NCBI GenBank assembly: GCA_024529925.1
Contig: JAFEUB010000736.1
Span: forward strand, 2,953,501-3,017,500
Source: Ophthalmolycus amberensis
Taxonomy: Eukaryota > Chordata > Actinopteri > Perciformes > Zoarcidae
DNA: 64,000 nucleotides
Direction of reading: 5' to 3'
Notes under the pieces: generated by a model
What the model was told of the DNA's origin: nothing
Seen by the model: only the letters and a program-made list of their open reading frames with translations
The model's database searches: none
Made by a program: the position numbers and the translations under genes
Shown here: positions 25,350-38,639 of the stretch, in pieces
Layout: every line of letters starts with the position of its first letter
Numbering within the stretch: position 1 is the first letter of the stretch

Positions 25350-27356
25350 ATGCGTGTTCACAGCTTCTTTTTATTGCTGTTTCTTCTACTTTCATGTTCC
25401 AGAGCTGGTAAGTAACCTAACACTAAAATATAAGCTGTCATTCTTTATTTGTGTTGCTGTTCATAACAGCACACTGACAAGATAGACAGAGCAACACAGT
25501 TGCTACAAGATAAATAAAAAAGCTGCTACATATCAACGTGTGTGAATAGGACATGAACAAGAAAAAGACAACTTTCTAAATGATCTAATACTTGTTGGCT
25601 TTATGTTACAGATGCTTTTTTTGGTCATTTTTTGGTTCGCTGCCAGTTTACTTCGTTAGAGGACGTTGTTTATGTGGAGCAGTACTACATCAACAAGTTA
25701 CTTCTGATCCAATACAACAGCACTTTGGGAAATTTTACCGGCTACACAGAGAAAACAAGAGATATTGCAGATGGCCTGAACAAAAGCCCTGATTTAAAGA
25801 AACAAAGAAAAAAGAATGAGGAGAAATGCAAATCCCAAATCCCATTCGTATTGGATCTCCTTTTTAAACCAGGTGACTTTGTGTTTTGAAACTGGTAAAG
25901 CTTTCGATTACAGTCTGCAAATTACGGTGTATGTGATTGGTTGAAAATGAAGGAGACATCTGATGGGCTACAGATCATTCCTTGTTGTAAAACATGCATT
26001 TGTGAACTGGGTGTTATGGTGTCTCAAAAAACACACACAAATGCAGTGAAATCATTTGAAAACAATGCTGAAATGCCCGTGTGGACGTGGATCGTTTTCG
26101 TTACAAAACTCCGGATTTAAACAGAAATGTCAGAGTGTGGATGTAGCCTTAGTCTCTCTCCTCCACAACAGAACCATAGCGGCTGTCCTCCCTAGGAGGA
26201 ACGCACAAGCCCTTTTCTTCTGCCTCCTATTGATACCCATGAAGTATTTAATTAGAATACCATATGAACAAAATATTTACACAGTAATTTGTGGGCTGTT
26301 ATCTTAAGTATTACCAAAACTCTCAGCATTATTAGTGCCGTATAAGTGACAGTTATGCTGTTTCATGCCAACTTGTTTGTCTGTGGGTTTTTTCACCAAG
26401 TGGAGCCCTCCGTCAGGCTGAGGTCAGTTGAGGCAGCAGGCAGCAAACATCCAGGCATGCTGGTCTGCAGTGCGTACGGCTTTTATCCCAAACAAATCAG
26501 AGTGACTTGGCTGAGGAACGGAAATAATGTGACATCTGATGTGACGTCCACTGAAGAACTGGCCAATGGGAATTGGCTCTACCAGATACACTCATATCTG
26601 GAATTTACACCCAGACCTGGAGAGAAGATCACCTGTAGAGTGGAGCATGCCAGCCTCACGGGGCCCAAGCTTTATGAGTGGGGTAAGAGAGTGACAGGAG
26701 GTGTTCTTAACAGAGATCTCTTCGCTTGAACAGCGTTACGGTAGATGACTTCAAATAATTATTAATGTTCAGTACGGAAATCTAATTTAATGTTTGTGAA
26801 AATTTGTGTTTTCAGACCCAGCAAATGAGTCACAGAGGAACAAAATCGCTGTCGGGACAGCAGGGCTGCTGCTGGGTCTGGTGTTTTTAGTTACTGGGCT
26901 GATTTACTACAAGAAGAAGAACAATGCTGGTGAGAGAAAAGATCAAATGAACCAAAAGATTACTGGAATCTAATTCTTTACACCTACAGTGTTAGCAGCT
27001 GAGGCAAAGAGACTGTAGAGATAAATAGACCTTATTAAGACTAAAGACATAAACAGACCATTCTGCTTTTGATGCCACTGTAACATTGCATCACTGTTGT
27101 CTGAAGTGAAACTCATAGACATCCCTGCATTGATGCATTTCTGTCAGAAAAGATTCATAATTTCATCATCTTTTAAATCTAGAGCATGGAAGTCAACACC
27201 AATAGTATTTATTTGCGCAAAATCCATCAGAGTTCATGTAGAGCTTCTAGTTTTCAACATGTCTCAATACCAAATTATTATGAGTCAAAATCAACTATGT
27301 GTGACTTTCTTTTTCTTTTTCTTATTCTAGGCCGAGTGTTGGTGCCAACAGGTTAA
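25350..27356 (+). CDS. MHC class II beta chain
   Basis: Partner chain of class II alpha. Five exons: 25350-25407 (signal peptide MRVHSFFLLLFLLLSCSRA), 25612-25872 (beta-1), 26401-26682 (beta-2 Ig domain), 26816-26929 (connecting peptide and membrane helix), 27331-27356 (tail, ending GRVLVPTG). All splices are phase 1, giving 246 aa. Beta-1 keeps the cysteine pair (VRCQFT and EEKCKS), YYINK and GYTE, plus two N-glycosylation sequons (NST, NFT). Beta-2 has MLVCSAYGFYPKQIRVTWLRNG and ITCRVEHASL. The helix is GTAGLLLGLVFLVTGLIYY followed by KKKNN. Compared by eye with classical chains, the position of Trp61 is Leu (DGLNK) and that of Asn82 is Gln (CKSQ), so conventional peptide-backbone binding seems altered. 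It lies 1.6 kb after the alpha gene in the same orientation. Poly(A) signal at 27961-27966. Confidence 0.93.
25990..26150. repeat. Possible DNA-transposon-derived repeat in class II beta intron 2
   Basis: Repeated phrases such as GTGTGGACGTGGATCGTTTT and GTGTGGATGTAGCC, with the GTTTTC/GAAAAC theme, resemble non-autonomous hAT-like elements often seen in fish introns. No terminal repeats or target-site duplication could be proved. Confidence 0.2.
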
Positions 27357-30356
27357 GGCAGCCTGCCCCGTTGGCTGAAACATATGTAATACAAGACAAA
27401 ATGTAAAATGATCCGACCCTGGAAATCTCACCAAAATGGCAGAGGATGGAATACATAAGGAGGTGTGGAGTCACACAGTTCTGCGTGGGCAAAATAACTT
27501 CACTTAAGGAGGTTGATATGATGTGTACGGTATATACAGGAATACTTTGTTGTGTGGGTAAATCTATTAAAAGTAAGCTTTCATTGAAGTTTGAGGAAAT
27601 AGTATATTAAGAATAGAATATATCTTGTCAAAATCAATGTTTTCTTTTGAACTGTCCACATTATTATAGTTTAAAGGAGCTCATTTTTTCGATGAAATAC
27701 GGTAGTTTGACTATACCTGTAATATTTTGATGTTCAGATTATCAATGACGGGAATGGCTGTTTAATTTTTAATTATGTTAAGAAAAAATGTATACACAGC
27801 GCTATGGTTCTGTCTACTACAAATGTATGGTGAGCTGTGTGCTAATCACATGATCTGATATACTAGATTTACTGGATATATATATATATCAGTCATAATA
27901 TATCAAACACACACTTCTGACCAATGTCACCCTGTTAGTATTCGTCAACTCAAGTACAAAAATAAACCTGCAGGTTCCAGATACGCTAAAGTCCAACAGA
28001 ATATTTTTTGTCTGCTACATCATATCTACTGTGTAAATCTTGTCTTGTGTTTTTCCTTTTGAGTAAAAGGTTGTAAAAATACAGCCAAACTGGATAATGA
28101 ATGAAACTGTTTCGTACAGGATTTAATAAAATGGACAATTGAAGACAAGGAATGATATTTGATACATAAACAAGGAAAAAAAGATTGGCATGAGTGCTAC
28201 AACTACAGGAGCTTTGCTTATCTGTGTGCTGATGAACTTCCTCATGCAGAATCAACAAGCATTTATCTTTTGACATGTTTTTCCTTATCTTTCTTATCAG
28301 GTTGTGGTTGTCATTTAAAGAAGTACAAAGACAAAGACATCTGCCTCAATAATCTGCCTTACTGGTGTTAAATACACCTGAAGTCAGAGCGGCCTGTGGA
28401 GATTTGTACGAGGACCCTTATCAAATCCAATCTCTGTGCAGACAAATCATTAAATGAGTTACCTTCCTCATTTTCTTACTTCCTTATTTTGCATGAAAGT
28501 AGGTCAGGCTTGTGGGCAATACAAACCTCAGTCATGGCTGTTAGCCCTCAACAAGGCTGAACAGATTGGACACATTAAACTTGTTTACTACTCACACGAC
28601 ATATAGAGAGGGAAAGGGATTGTGGGTGGGAATCAGAAAACAAAAAAAGAAACAAAAAGTGACTTGGAACATGCTGCATGGGTTATCTTCTGCTAGGTCA
28701 CACTACAGGGGATAGACTTCTTAATGCTCAGTCAAGTTCCCGTCCTTATTGTGTTCGTGTAATGTGGTTTGTGGAAGCTCTTTTGATTTTTAGGGTGACA
28801 GATACGGAAGGGCAATTTGCAATCATGTTTTTTTCATTATCGTGTAATTCAGTTTTTACCAAACTTTTTGTCTGGGGGCCCACTTTAAAATAAATGACAA
28901 ACCGTCTCGACCGAATTCACAACAGGCCTTTTCTATGAATCGTGAGGAGAGCAAATTTGTTCGTATGAACGTTCCTGGCCATTTTTACAGCTATTTATCT
29001 CTAGGTTTAAATTTGCCAAAGACATTTTGGACCAGTAAGTCCATGTTTTCTCGAAGACAGCGTCCAGGGTTTAAATCTCCCTTGTTACCGTTCCTCTTCA
29101 TGCGCCTGCGCTCTCTGGAATAATGAGTCGATTTGGCTTCTATTTTATTTTCCTCTTCTTGCTCTACAAAAGCCCGAGTTTGATCCTCGTCGTGTGTTTC
29201 GCCATTTACGTTTACATTCATTACAGAACGCGATAAAAACATAATAATAAAAAAAAGATAATTTGAGGGGAAAAATAGATACAGATTTGATAATAGCTCG
29301 TGATCTCCTCCATTACAAGACGGCGGATGCGTAACGTTATCGCCGCGGTTTCTTTTCAGTTTACAAACACGTCACGAGATATCGCGTCCTTGTCACTGCA
29401 GCTCTTGTCTGGCGTCAGTCAGATATGGACTGTGCTGTTCCCGTCCCGGAGGTCGTCCCGAATAACACAACCAAAACACCGGAACGTGTTGTAGCGGTTA
29501 CGTTACCGAGCCGCGATAAGACGCAGGAGATGCTTGATAAGAGCCCGTTATAAACACACAGATAGAGGATGTCTGCAAACAGCCGGCGTTCAACGAGCAC
29601 AGAGAGGGACTCAGCAGGACAGCAGGTAAGATTTAAAGACACTGATTGTTTTTAATGACCTGCTGCAACAGGTGAAATAACCCAAGACACCTTTAATGTG
29701 TGCACGTGGAGACTTTCTATCTTTTGTTACTATTCTACTTATTTATTGGCTCCACTTCCACGCTATTTTAATACACCATATTTGTATATCTTACTTTATT
29801 CTACTCTACCTCAGCCAGAGGTGGAAAGTAAGAACAATTTTGATACATGATTTAATTTAACTCCACTGCATTTATCTGACAGCTTGGCCAATATACATTT
29901 TAAAAACCTTTAATGAGAAGATACAATGTTTTACACAGCAAATGCAAAAACACTTCCATACTCAATTGCAGTTTCGAATACTTATAATGGAATAATTAGT
30001 GTATCCTACTTTTACTTCAGTAAAAGGTTTGAATACTTCTCCCACTACTGAATGTACCTTATTCTGCTGTGTTCTGTCCTTTATTCCACCATAGTTCTTT
30101 ATTAAAAATAGATTCACCAATCAGGAAAAGTATCTTTAGTTGCAGCCCTTTTCTGTTTAGTATAAAAGGTCAAACTTCTATGTTTACTAGGTTATATTTT
30201 TGTAGGGTACTTTTACCACATATTATATTAACTCTGAACTGACTGGAGCTGAGAGTAAATACTTTCCCCCCCGTGTATAAAGTAGTGTCTTGTCATCTTC
30301 TCCACAGTTCTTCTCTGACAATACTTGGCAGTGGCCCTGCCTGTGTGTTGGGCTCA
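27357..30356. other. Spacer between class II beta and the SPSB gene
   Basis: Contains the class II beta 3' UTR (to about 27980) and then 1.3 kb with nothing recognised. A minus-strand 83-codon open frame lies at 28991-29242. A likely 5' non-coding exon of the SPSB gene ends at 29625. Confidence 0.45.
29300..29625 (+). promoter_or_regulatory. Probable promoter and 5' non-coding exon of the SPSB gene
   Basis: GC-richer DNA with CpGs ends at a strong donor (ACAGCAG then GTAAG, after 29625). A matching acceptor (TCCACAG, ending 30307) lies 49 bp before the coding ATG at 30357. An ATG at 29569 opens a short upstream frame across this junction. The 5' limit is a guess. Confidence 0.4.
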
Positions 30357-31313
30357 ATGGGTGTCTCACTGTCAGTTTGGCTGTGCAGCAGGGCGGACAG
30401 TAGCCCTCTCTCCTCTTCATCAGCTTTCCCTCCTCTGGCTGTCCCGACATCCTCTCGCCTTGCTGTCATTTTGAACTCTTTTCCGGTTGCTCCAGGAGAC
30501 AGTCGCTCACACTGGAGCTCAGTGCACCGCTCTCCTCACTTCCTGCTGTCGACATGCAAACAGGAAGTGACACGTTCACCTGTTGAGCTGAGCAGCGACG
30601 GGGTGAGGGCAGACATGGGGGTGAAGAGTGGGCTTCATGTCTGGGAGTTGCTGTGGAGCCCCAACGACAGAGGTAGTCACGCCGTCATCGGCATTTCCGG
30701 GCAGAGCTGCCCTCTGCAGACCTCGGGGTACAACGTGCTAATTGGCAGAGACTCGCAGTCCTGGGGCTGGGAACTCAAAACCAATCAGCTCTGGCATGCT
30801 GGGCAGAGTCTGGGACCTTACCCAGGAACAAGGAGGAGATGCCACTCTGAGGCTATGGAGGAGTTTAGGACACCGTCTTCCACTTCATCACACACAAAGG
30901 TGGCACAGACAGCTCTTCCCATCCCTGAGCGCATCCTGTTGGTCCTGGATGCCGACGCAGGGACTCTGGGGTTTGTTGTTGATGGCAGCTTCCTTGACGT
31001 TGCTTTCAAAGACCTCCCTCGTGGAGTGGAGCTGTTCCCAGCAGTGAGCAGCGTGAGAGGAGGAGCCAGCATACGACTACGCTACCTGAACGGTGCCACG
31101 CGTGAGTATCAGGTGTTTACACAGATCTGCTTTGGTTAGATCTGAGTCGTTAAAACACAAACACTTTTTCTTTCCCTCCCAGGTGATCCCCCTGCCTTGA
31201 TGGCTCTATGTGGACTGTCAATTCGACACATTTTAGGGCAACAGAGGCACACTCAAATGGACAAACTGCCTCTACCCCCTTGTCTCCAGCACTACCTGCT
31301 TTCTACTCATTGA
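30357..31313 (+). CDS. SPRY domain-containing SOCS box protein (SPSB2-like)
   Basis: Substrate adaptor of a Cullin5-ElonginB/C ubiquitin ligase. The SPRY domain binds the target and the SOCS box recruits the ligase in the cytosol. Two exons: 30357-31101 and 31183-31313, joined in phase 1, 291 aa. SPRY landmarks: LSSDGVRADMGVKSGLHVWE, SHAVIGISG, PLQTSGYNVLIG, SWGWELKTNQLWH, LLVLDADAGTLGFVVDG, ELFPAVSSVRG and IRLRYLNG. The SOCS box in exon 2 has the BC box (LMALCGLSIRHILG) and Cul5 box (LPLPPCLQHYLL). The N-terminus is long and serine-rich, and an insert of roughly 30 residues follows the WGWEL segment (about residues 160-195), so it is diverged from SPSB1/4. SPSB2 is the closest of the four by eye, mainly from the C-terminal LPLPP...YLL; not certain. 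AATAAA at 31543-31548. Confidence 0.85.
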
Positions 31314-32734
31314 TGTACACATATTCATGCCCAAACGCAAACAATAGGAAACATTTTGTCAATCACTGAAGTGTACCAAGAATGTTGAGATTTTTAAATG
31401 AAAAAATTATGTACACACATATAGCTATACAAATGGATATATTGTCTTATTTATTACAATATAATATGCATTTCACTGAGGTTTCAAAGCATTAACAGTG
31501 AGCTGGGAGGAATTTTCTTTCTGTTTGTTTCGTTGTGTATATAATAAATGACTCCCATTTGAATTTAACTTTGTCATTATTACTGTTCTACAGTTTTAAT
31601 TATTTTGTGAATGAGAAAAACATAAACCACATTCAGTAACAAGGGACAAATTATTATAATGAAGAAAAGGCCAAAACATTTAACTGCACTGGGGTCGATA
31701 TGAACCCACATCTGCTTTCACTGACTGTGGAGGAAATGATGAAATAGCCTAGTACTGATAATGATGAATAATAAAAGACAGGCATGATTACACCAAACAA
31801 GTTACGAAATGGCCAGATTACAGGAAATTTAGTTGAGGCCCGTTTAGGTCAGAGAGCCTCAGATCTCTGATTTAAATCTTGACATTTAACTCAATTATAA
31901 AACTAACATAAAACACATTGATGATGACATGAAACGGTTGCTTCTTTTATTCTAAATAATATCATATTTTATATATATATAAATTATTTTATAAATAATT
32001 ACTCTAAACAAAACTATGAATTAATTAAATTTCAGAATGAACCTATATTGCTCAATGATAACAAACTGCATAAATTCAGTTGCATCTTTAATTAAATGAG
32101 CATCTGCGTGGTTAAATTAAAGATTACTCAGATTCTCTGGCTGCTAGCTCAGCAGCTGCCAAATAAAATAAATAAATAACATTTTAATTATAGTGTAGTT
32201 ATCATGTTTTTCCCAACATCCTGGCTTTAAAGTGTGAGAAGTAGTAAAGACTTTAGAAGTATAAAATAATTACTGCGTGGCAACATCACAAAGGAACTGA
32301 GCTGCTCTCCTGAAAACTGACACAAACATTGTCACAGAAGAGCTTATTATCAACTTTACCAACTATTCTTACGCTTTAACATCAACGTTGCTATAAATAG
32401 TCCCGACCCATCCTGTAAGTAACTCTTATGTTAGTTAACGGCTTTCCATAGATAACTAGACTGTGATTAACGGTATTTAACGTTGGCTAGCTCGGCTCAA
32501 GGTAACGGCTAACGTTAGCGGTTAGCTAACGGCCAACGTTAGCTTACTCGCCTAGCTACCACTAAGTTAAATGGCGGCTAACCGTTGCTGGTTGATTTAT
32601 TACCCTCGACTGCTAACTAGCTCAACACATGTTGTTCATGCAAGTTCAGTGTAATGATTATGGTTTTTATAAAGTCAAATGAACTATAACAACATTAGTT
32701 GTATTTGACTGTTCATATCTAGAATGAACTGGTT
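31314..32734. other. SPSB 3' UTR, spacer and msh5 promoter region
   Basis: The SPSB 3' UTR runs to about 31560. Then comes AT-rich DNA without visible exons. From about 32400 the sequence is rich in TAACG/GCTAAC motifs and a YY1-like AAATGGCGGC (32569-32578), typical of a fish housekeeping-type promoter. TATCTAG just before 32723 could be an acceptor, so msh5 may have a non-coding first exon. Confidence 0.5.
32508..32578 (+). promoter_or_regulatory. Candidate msh5 core promoter motifs
   Basis: GCTAACGTTAGC at 32508-32519, a further cluster of GTTAGCTAAC/CCAACGTTAGC to about 32543, and a YY1-like AAATGGCGGC at 32569-32578. They lie 160-230 bp upstream of the msh5 ATG. Confidence 0.4.
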
Positions 32735-33922
32735 ATGGCAGAACTGGAAAGTCTGAGAGGAGGAGGAGGAGGATTGAACTTTGGTCCACCGGGCATAAAT
32801 GGAGATGAAGAAGAGGAGGAAGACTCACCGACAGTAAACTCACATGTCACAGTCACACTGGCAGAGCAGTATATAGTTGCATCAGTCAGATGCACACTCC
32901 TGTATTTTTTGTATTACCAGGTTTTACTGAGTGTTTTAGCCCAGCATGGACAGATGGGCCTCTGCTTCTATGACAGTAAGGACTCCTCTTTACACTTTAT
33001 GAGAGACACTCCTGACAACTACGACCTCCACCTGCTGGCCAGAGGTAAACAATACACAGAGCCTGTGTCAAGAGTTCAGTCTCTTCATGGTTTTCATGTA
33101 TTTTCAACAGCTCATAAATCATTTTGATGTTTAGAGACTGACAGTTGTGCTTGCCTTACTATCCTGTATGTGTCTCGTGCCTCTTCTCTTTTCTACTTAG
33201 TCCTCCAGGAGGTCAGTCCCCAGGTCATAATTACGAGTGCAAAGCAGGAGCGCTGCATGACACGCTTCCTGCAACAACTTGGTGAGTGCTGAGAGAATCC
33301 CAGCATGGGACAGAGAAATATCACACACAGAAAATGTTGTTTTCACATGATATGAGACAAGTAGATTCTAGGTCAAGGGAATGAAATGAGATTCGGGATG
33401 CTTGACACCGCAGCCAGATAGTGTGATAAGGGAGAAGAGTGATACAGATATTATACACAGCTTTAAAAGGCTTTCACTGACACAATTATGTCATGTGAAA
33501 ACACTACTTTAACAATAACTTTCACACAACATATTTTTGAATTTCTTTTTTTTAAACTTGCCTCTGTTGTATCCCAGGTTCAAACCCAGACTACAAACCA
33601 GAGGTTGTTACTTATCCATATGTGGATTTTGGTAAACAGACGCACACCTATAATATCCAATACCCTCATCAATTTTAGGCAGGAATTTATGTTTTTGCAT
33701 TTAATTAGCATGTTTTTCCCACAATGAACGGATTGATTTTGCAGGTATGGAGGTCGGTAAGCAGAGGTTGCTTTCAGCCCATCTGCCTTTCCTTCCTGCC
33801 TCCATTTCAGAGAGAGACAAAATGTCCTACCTCTCCTCCTGTATCTCCTTCGACTCACACCTGATGGTGAGCCAGTCATCCTATCCATCAGTCCATCGAT
33901 CACAAACTCAAAACACAAAATC

Positions 33923-33970
<48 letters not shown>

Positions 33971-36900
33971 ATCCGTTGGGGTAGCTGAGGGCAGTGGGCG
34001 CTCTGCTGAAATGTCTGGACAGGAGGAGAGTGGGAGTGGAGCTGGAAGACAGCAGTGTTGGAGTTCCTATCCTACAGTTCAACGCCTACACGCTGTAAGA
34101 CACATGTAGCTTTGCACACACACACAAACACTTAATGGGGACCTTAAAAGAGTTTTGTCAATGAGGGAATGTTTTTTTTACCACTCTGTATTTAGTTACA
34201 CAGATTGTAGTGTGTTATCGGTGTGCATTTGTGGCATTGTGTTTCATAGTACATGTACATTTACAGTATTACATTTATCTCTGTACCACTCGATGACCAT
34301 CTTGTGAGATTCAGATGTTTTCGTGAATGAAAATGATGCTCCTGTGAAATGTGCGTTGTTTCTTCACAATATAGTAAAGGTGTTGTTTGCATTGACCCGG
34401 ATACCTACAGGTAAGACTGTTCTCTACTACAAAGATTATCTTTACCCGACATACGCATGTCCCTTAAAGCTGACGCTGATCTCCTAAATGTCTCATTTGT
34501 TGTTCCTTGCTCCACAACTAAAACCTACAGTGCAGCTGTTCATCAACATGGACTTTGTATTTGTTTCAGTGTTCTGCAGATCTTCAAATCAGAACTCCAC
34601 CCATCAGTGTACAAGCTGCATTCTGGGGAAAAGGAAGGACTCAGTCTTTATGGTATGCGGCCCTGAAAGTGGCAAATCAGGACATCATTACTCTCTTTGT
34701 TTCTGTCTTATCTGTTGGTGTTTACAAGAGATTCATGTTCATGTTGTGTGTTGTAGGGATCCTGAACCGCTGCAGGTGCAAGTTTGGCTCCAAACTGCTA
34801 CGGTGAGAAACATCTGTGGTCTTTTTATTGGTACTTTTAAAATGTTTTGATGTCATTTATCACAACAAAAATAATAATGAAGGAACCTTTACTTCATCAA
34901 AAGGGAAAATAAGTATTTTATAACAGAAGGCTGTTGTTTCTTTCCTCCGTATTCAGTTAAACTAGACTTCACCACCATGCTGTGTAACAGTAGCACCACC
35001 ACTACTACAACCATTATTTTTTGCATACACACAACATCTGGTTAACTCTGAGGCAGACATAAGATGTAACGTATAGTTTTGTACTATTTGCTTTAAAGCA
35101 CCATAAGTGGTCGTGGGTTCCTCTCCTCTTTCAGCCAGTGGTTTCTGCGGCCAACACAGGACCTGGCCGTGTTACACAGGAGACAGGAAGTGATACGTTT
35201 CTTTACGTCACCTCGGAACTCCGACGCCCTGAGCACCCTGCAGTCGTCGCTACGCAACATCAGTAACATACCAGTAACTACTCCGACTCATGATCTCCTT
35301 TTTTTCCTCCAAATCTGTGATCGTTTATCCCTCTACATGCTGTGTGAACTAAGAAATGATGACTGCCTGAAGGTGTGTGTGTGTGCTTGTGTGTGTGTGT
35401 TAGACTCTTCTGCGCAGGATGTCTCTCTCTCACACTAAAGTGTCCGACTGGCAGAGTCTCTACAAGGTTGGAGCAACAGTTTCACCACACACACCTTATA
35501 TCCGCGTGACAGGGCCTGTTGAATAAATGTGTAAAAAAGTCGCGTTTGTGTGTGTTTGTCAGACGGTGTACAATGTGGTGTGTATCAGGGACACGGTGCG
35601 ACACCTGCCTCAGTCCATCCATCTCTTTCGTGATATCAGTGAAGGCTTCTCTGATGACCTCCACCACGTTGCCTCCCTCATCAGCCGAGTTGTGAGATTC
35701 ACGCAAAATGACACACAGCTGGCTTTTGTTGCCAGTAGTTCACCACTGTTTTTGCAGTGTTAATGAGGGTGACTCCATCTTTGATTTGTAGGTGGATTTT
35801 GAAACCAGCATAGCTGAGAACCGCTTCACCATCAAACCGAACGTAGACCCAGCAATCGATGAGAGTAAGCGCCTCCGTGCTGGACTCAAAAACTGGAACA
35901 GTTTAAAAAAGGCCTGATCAAATCTCACCGTGTGTTTTTGAGCACTGTGTTGATACGGTTGCATGGCGGTTGATTTAAAGTGTTTAACCATGCTCCCTCC
36001 CTCTGTCAGAGAAGAGAAGGATGATGGGGTTGTCTGACTTCCTGACAGATGTTGCCAGAAGAGAGCTGGAACACCTGGACGCTCGCATTCCCTCCTGCTG
36101 CGTCATCTACATCCCTCTGGTCTGAGCGTCATGTCAACACAGCTATCTGTCAACATTTTTATTAAGTCATCTGGCTTGAGCCCACATTGTTTACTGTATA
36201 ACTGGTGGAAGCACTCGGGTCAACATTGTTAAATTCTCCTTACAGATTGGATTCCTGCTCTCTGTCCCTCGCCTGCCCAGCATGGTGGAGAAAGAGGATT
36301 TTGAGATAGAGGGGCTTGATTTCATGGTTTGTGTTTGATCTTGTCAACATTTTTTGTTTGTTTGTGTTCTTCAAAATCACAAACGCTCATGTGCTGTAAT
36401 ACTGTTTTCCTTGCGTCTATGTGGTGCTAGTTTCTGTCAGAGGACCGTCTGCACTACCGCAGCCAGAGAACCAAGGAGCTGGACGACCTCTTAGGAGACT
36501 TGCACTGTGTCATTCGAGGTCCTTTTACCTTCTTACTGATGGAAAACCTTCACCTGATAGCTGTGCACCTGACATTGAAGGCTTTCATGATCTTACGCTT
36601 TCTGTTTCTCAGACATGGAGACGGCAGTGATGACACAGTTGCAGAGCGCAATCCTCGAGAGGAGCGCCTCGCTCTACAAGGTCGGTGTGCACTTCCAGGT
36701 TTGAAACATGACTCTGATGAAATGATCGTGTGCATGAAAGTAGTTGTTGTCAATCTGTGCAAGTGGAGTTTGTTCTGATTAGCTGACATATTTTCCCTGT
36801 GTGTGTTGTGTTGAACATCTTGATTATGATCCCATTAAGACTTATTTTGGAGTGGTGTTTGTCTCGTGACAGATGGCAGATGCAGATTTTATTGTTATTT

Positions 36901-38594
36901 TTGAGGGCAGAATGAGTATTAGGTTCAGATGATGAATAATTGTGTTTACAATATTCTAGCTGTGGTTCAAATGTTGCAGCTATTTTTGCAACTAAGCAAT
37001 TAAATCAATCTTTTTTTAAACAATGAGTTTCCTCATACGAACTGATCGCACTGCTCCTGCAACACTTCTTTGTCGTTCATCTGTATGGTCAGTAGGTTCC
37101 AAATACTCACATTTCCCACCAAAACCTGACTAAACACACAGCTTCTGTCTCTTTTGTACATGTACAACCAACACTTAAGTTTGGGATCACTTGCTGCTCT
37201 TTCATTGGTCAAAACGTCTCTGCTCAGGGCCGTCCGGGTGTTAAATATGTGTGTTGTTGTTGTAGGTTCTGGATCTCACTGCCGAGCTGGACTGTCTGAT
37301 GGCCATGAGCGCCGCCTCCCAAGAGTACGGCTACACCTCACCCAAACTGACCAGCCACAGAAAGATCACAGTTACACAGGGCAGGTAGGCACTCGCACAC
37401 TAGATGGAAACAAGTATCCAGGTATGCTCATTCTTCATGTAATGTCAAACTTTTCATGAAAGTATCATGTCATGTAAACTAATCTCACATTGATTGCTTA
37501 TCACACACACACACACACACTGAAACCCGGAGTTCTTATTTGTGATGACATTGCAGTACAGGACTGATAGATGTCTGTATTCTGCGATTCTCTAGACACC
37601 CGCTGTTAGAGCTGTGCTCTCCTGTGTTTGTGGCCAACTCCTTCCAGAGCTCAGAGTCGCAGGGCAGAGTCAAGATCATCACCGGGCCCAACTCGTCTGG
37701 CAAGAGCATCTACCTCAAGCAGGTGGGACGGTCAGAACAATACACAACTGGATCATCTCAGTAACAGGCCCCGTGATGAACTGCTCCTTCACTTGCTGTG
37801 ATATGCTCTACCTTTTGTGTAACTGTGACACTGCGCCGTCTGTTTCTACATGTGACCCAGTTTGTACATGTTTCAGTTTCCTGTCCGCTTGAAATTAACT
37901 TGTCATTTGATTTGTTTTGTGGCCAAATATGCTTCTTTTTTTATTGCTTATCTTTTGCTACGCCCGGTGATACAGCAAAACTAATTGAGAGTTTTTCATA
38001 AACAAAAGACCAGTGACGCGTGGAAAAGTGGTAGAGAATACTTGTTTAAAAAAAATCGGCATAATTACACATAAACTGCGTTCAACATCTGTTTCTTCAG
38101 CGCTTATAGCTGCACTATAACCTCAGCATTCAGCTGACATGATGTTCAAGATTTCCCCTTTCTGAACGATATAACTTATTAATTACTGGTATCAGAAGAA
38201 CCCTTGAAGCTGTCCTTTACAAATTAATCAGAAAACCCATTTAGAGCGCCGTAATTAAGCGTGACAATGAGGTTTCATTTTACACTCCATTAGGAGGAGC
38301 TCTGACTTCTAGGCTGATGTGACTCCACTCCCACTTGTTTAAGTACACACCACAGCCCCCCTTTCACCCAACCCCTGCCTTGTTCTGATTTGACTTTGCC
38401 AGGTGGGTCTGATCGTGTTCATGGCTCTGATTGGCTCAGACGTGCCTGCAAAGGAGGCAGAGATCGGTCTGGTGGACGGGATGTTCACCCGCATGCAGAG
38501 CAGAGAGTCTGTGTCTGTTGGCCTCAGCACCTTCATGATAGACCTCAACCAGGTACCTAACACACTCACACACCACACATTTATGCACACAAGC

Positions 38595-38639
<45 letters not shown>

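Noticed and set aside
28159..28371. Possible extra class II or small gene exon
   Set aside because: An acceptor-like TTATCAG precedes it, but the peptide has no Ig or other family feature and no partner exon was found.
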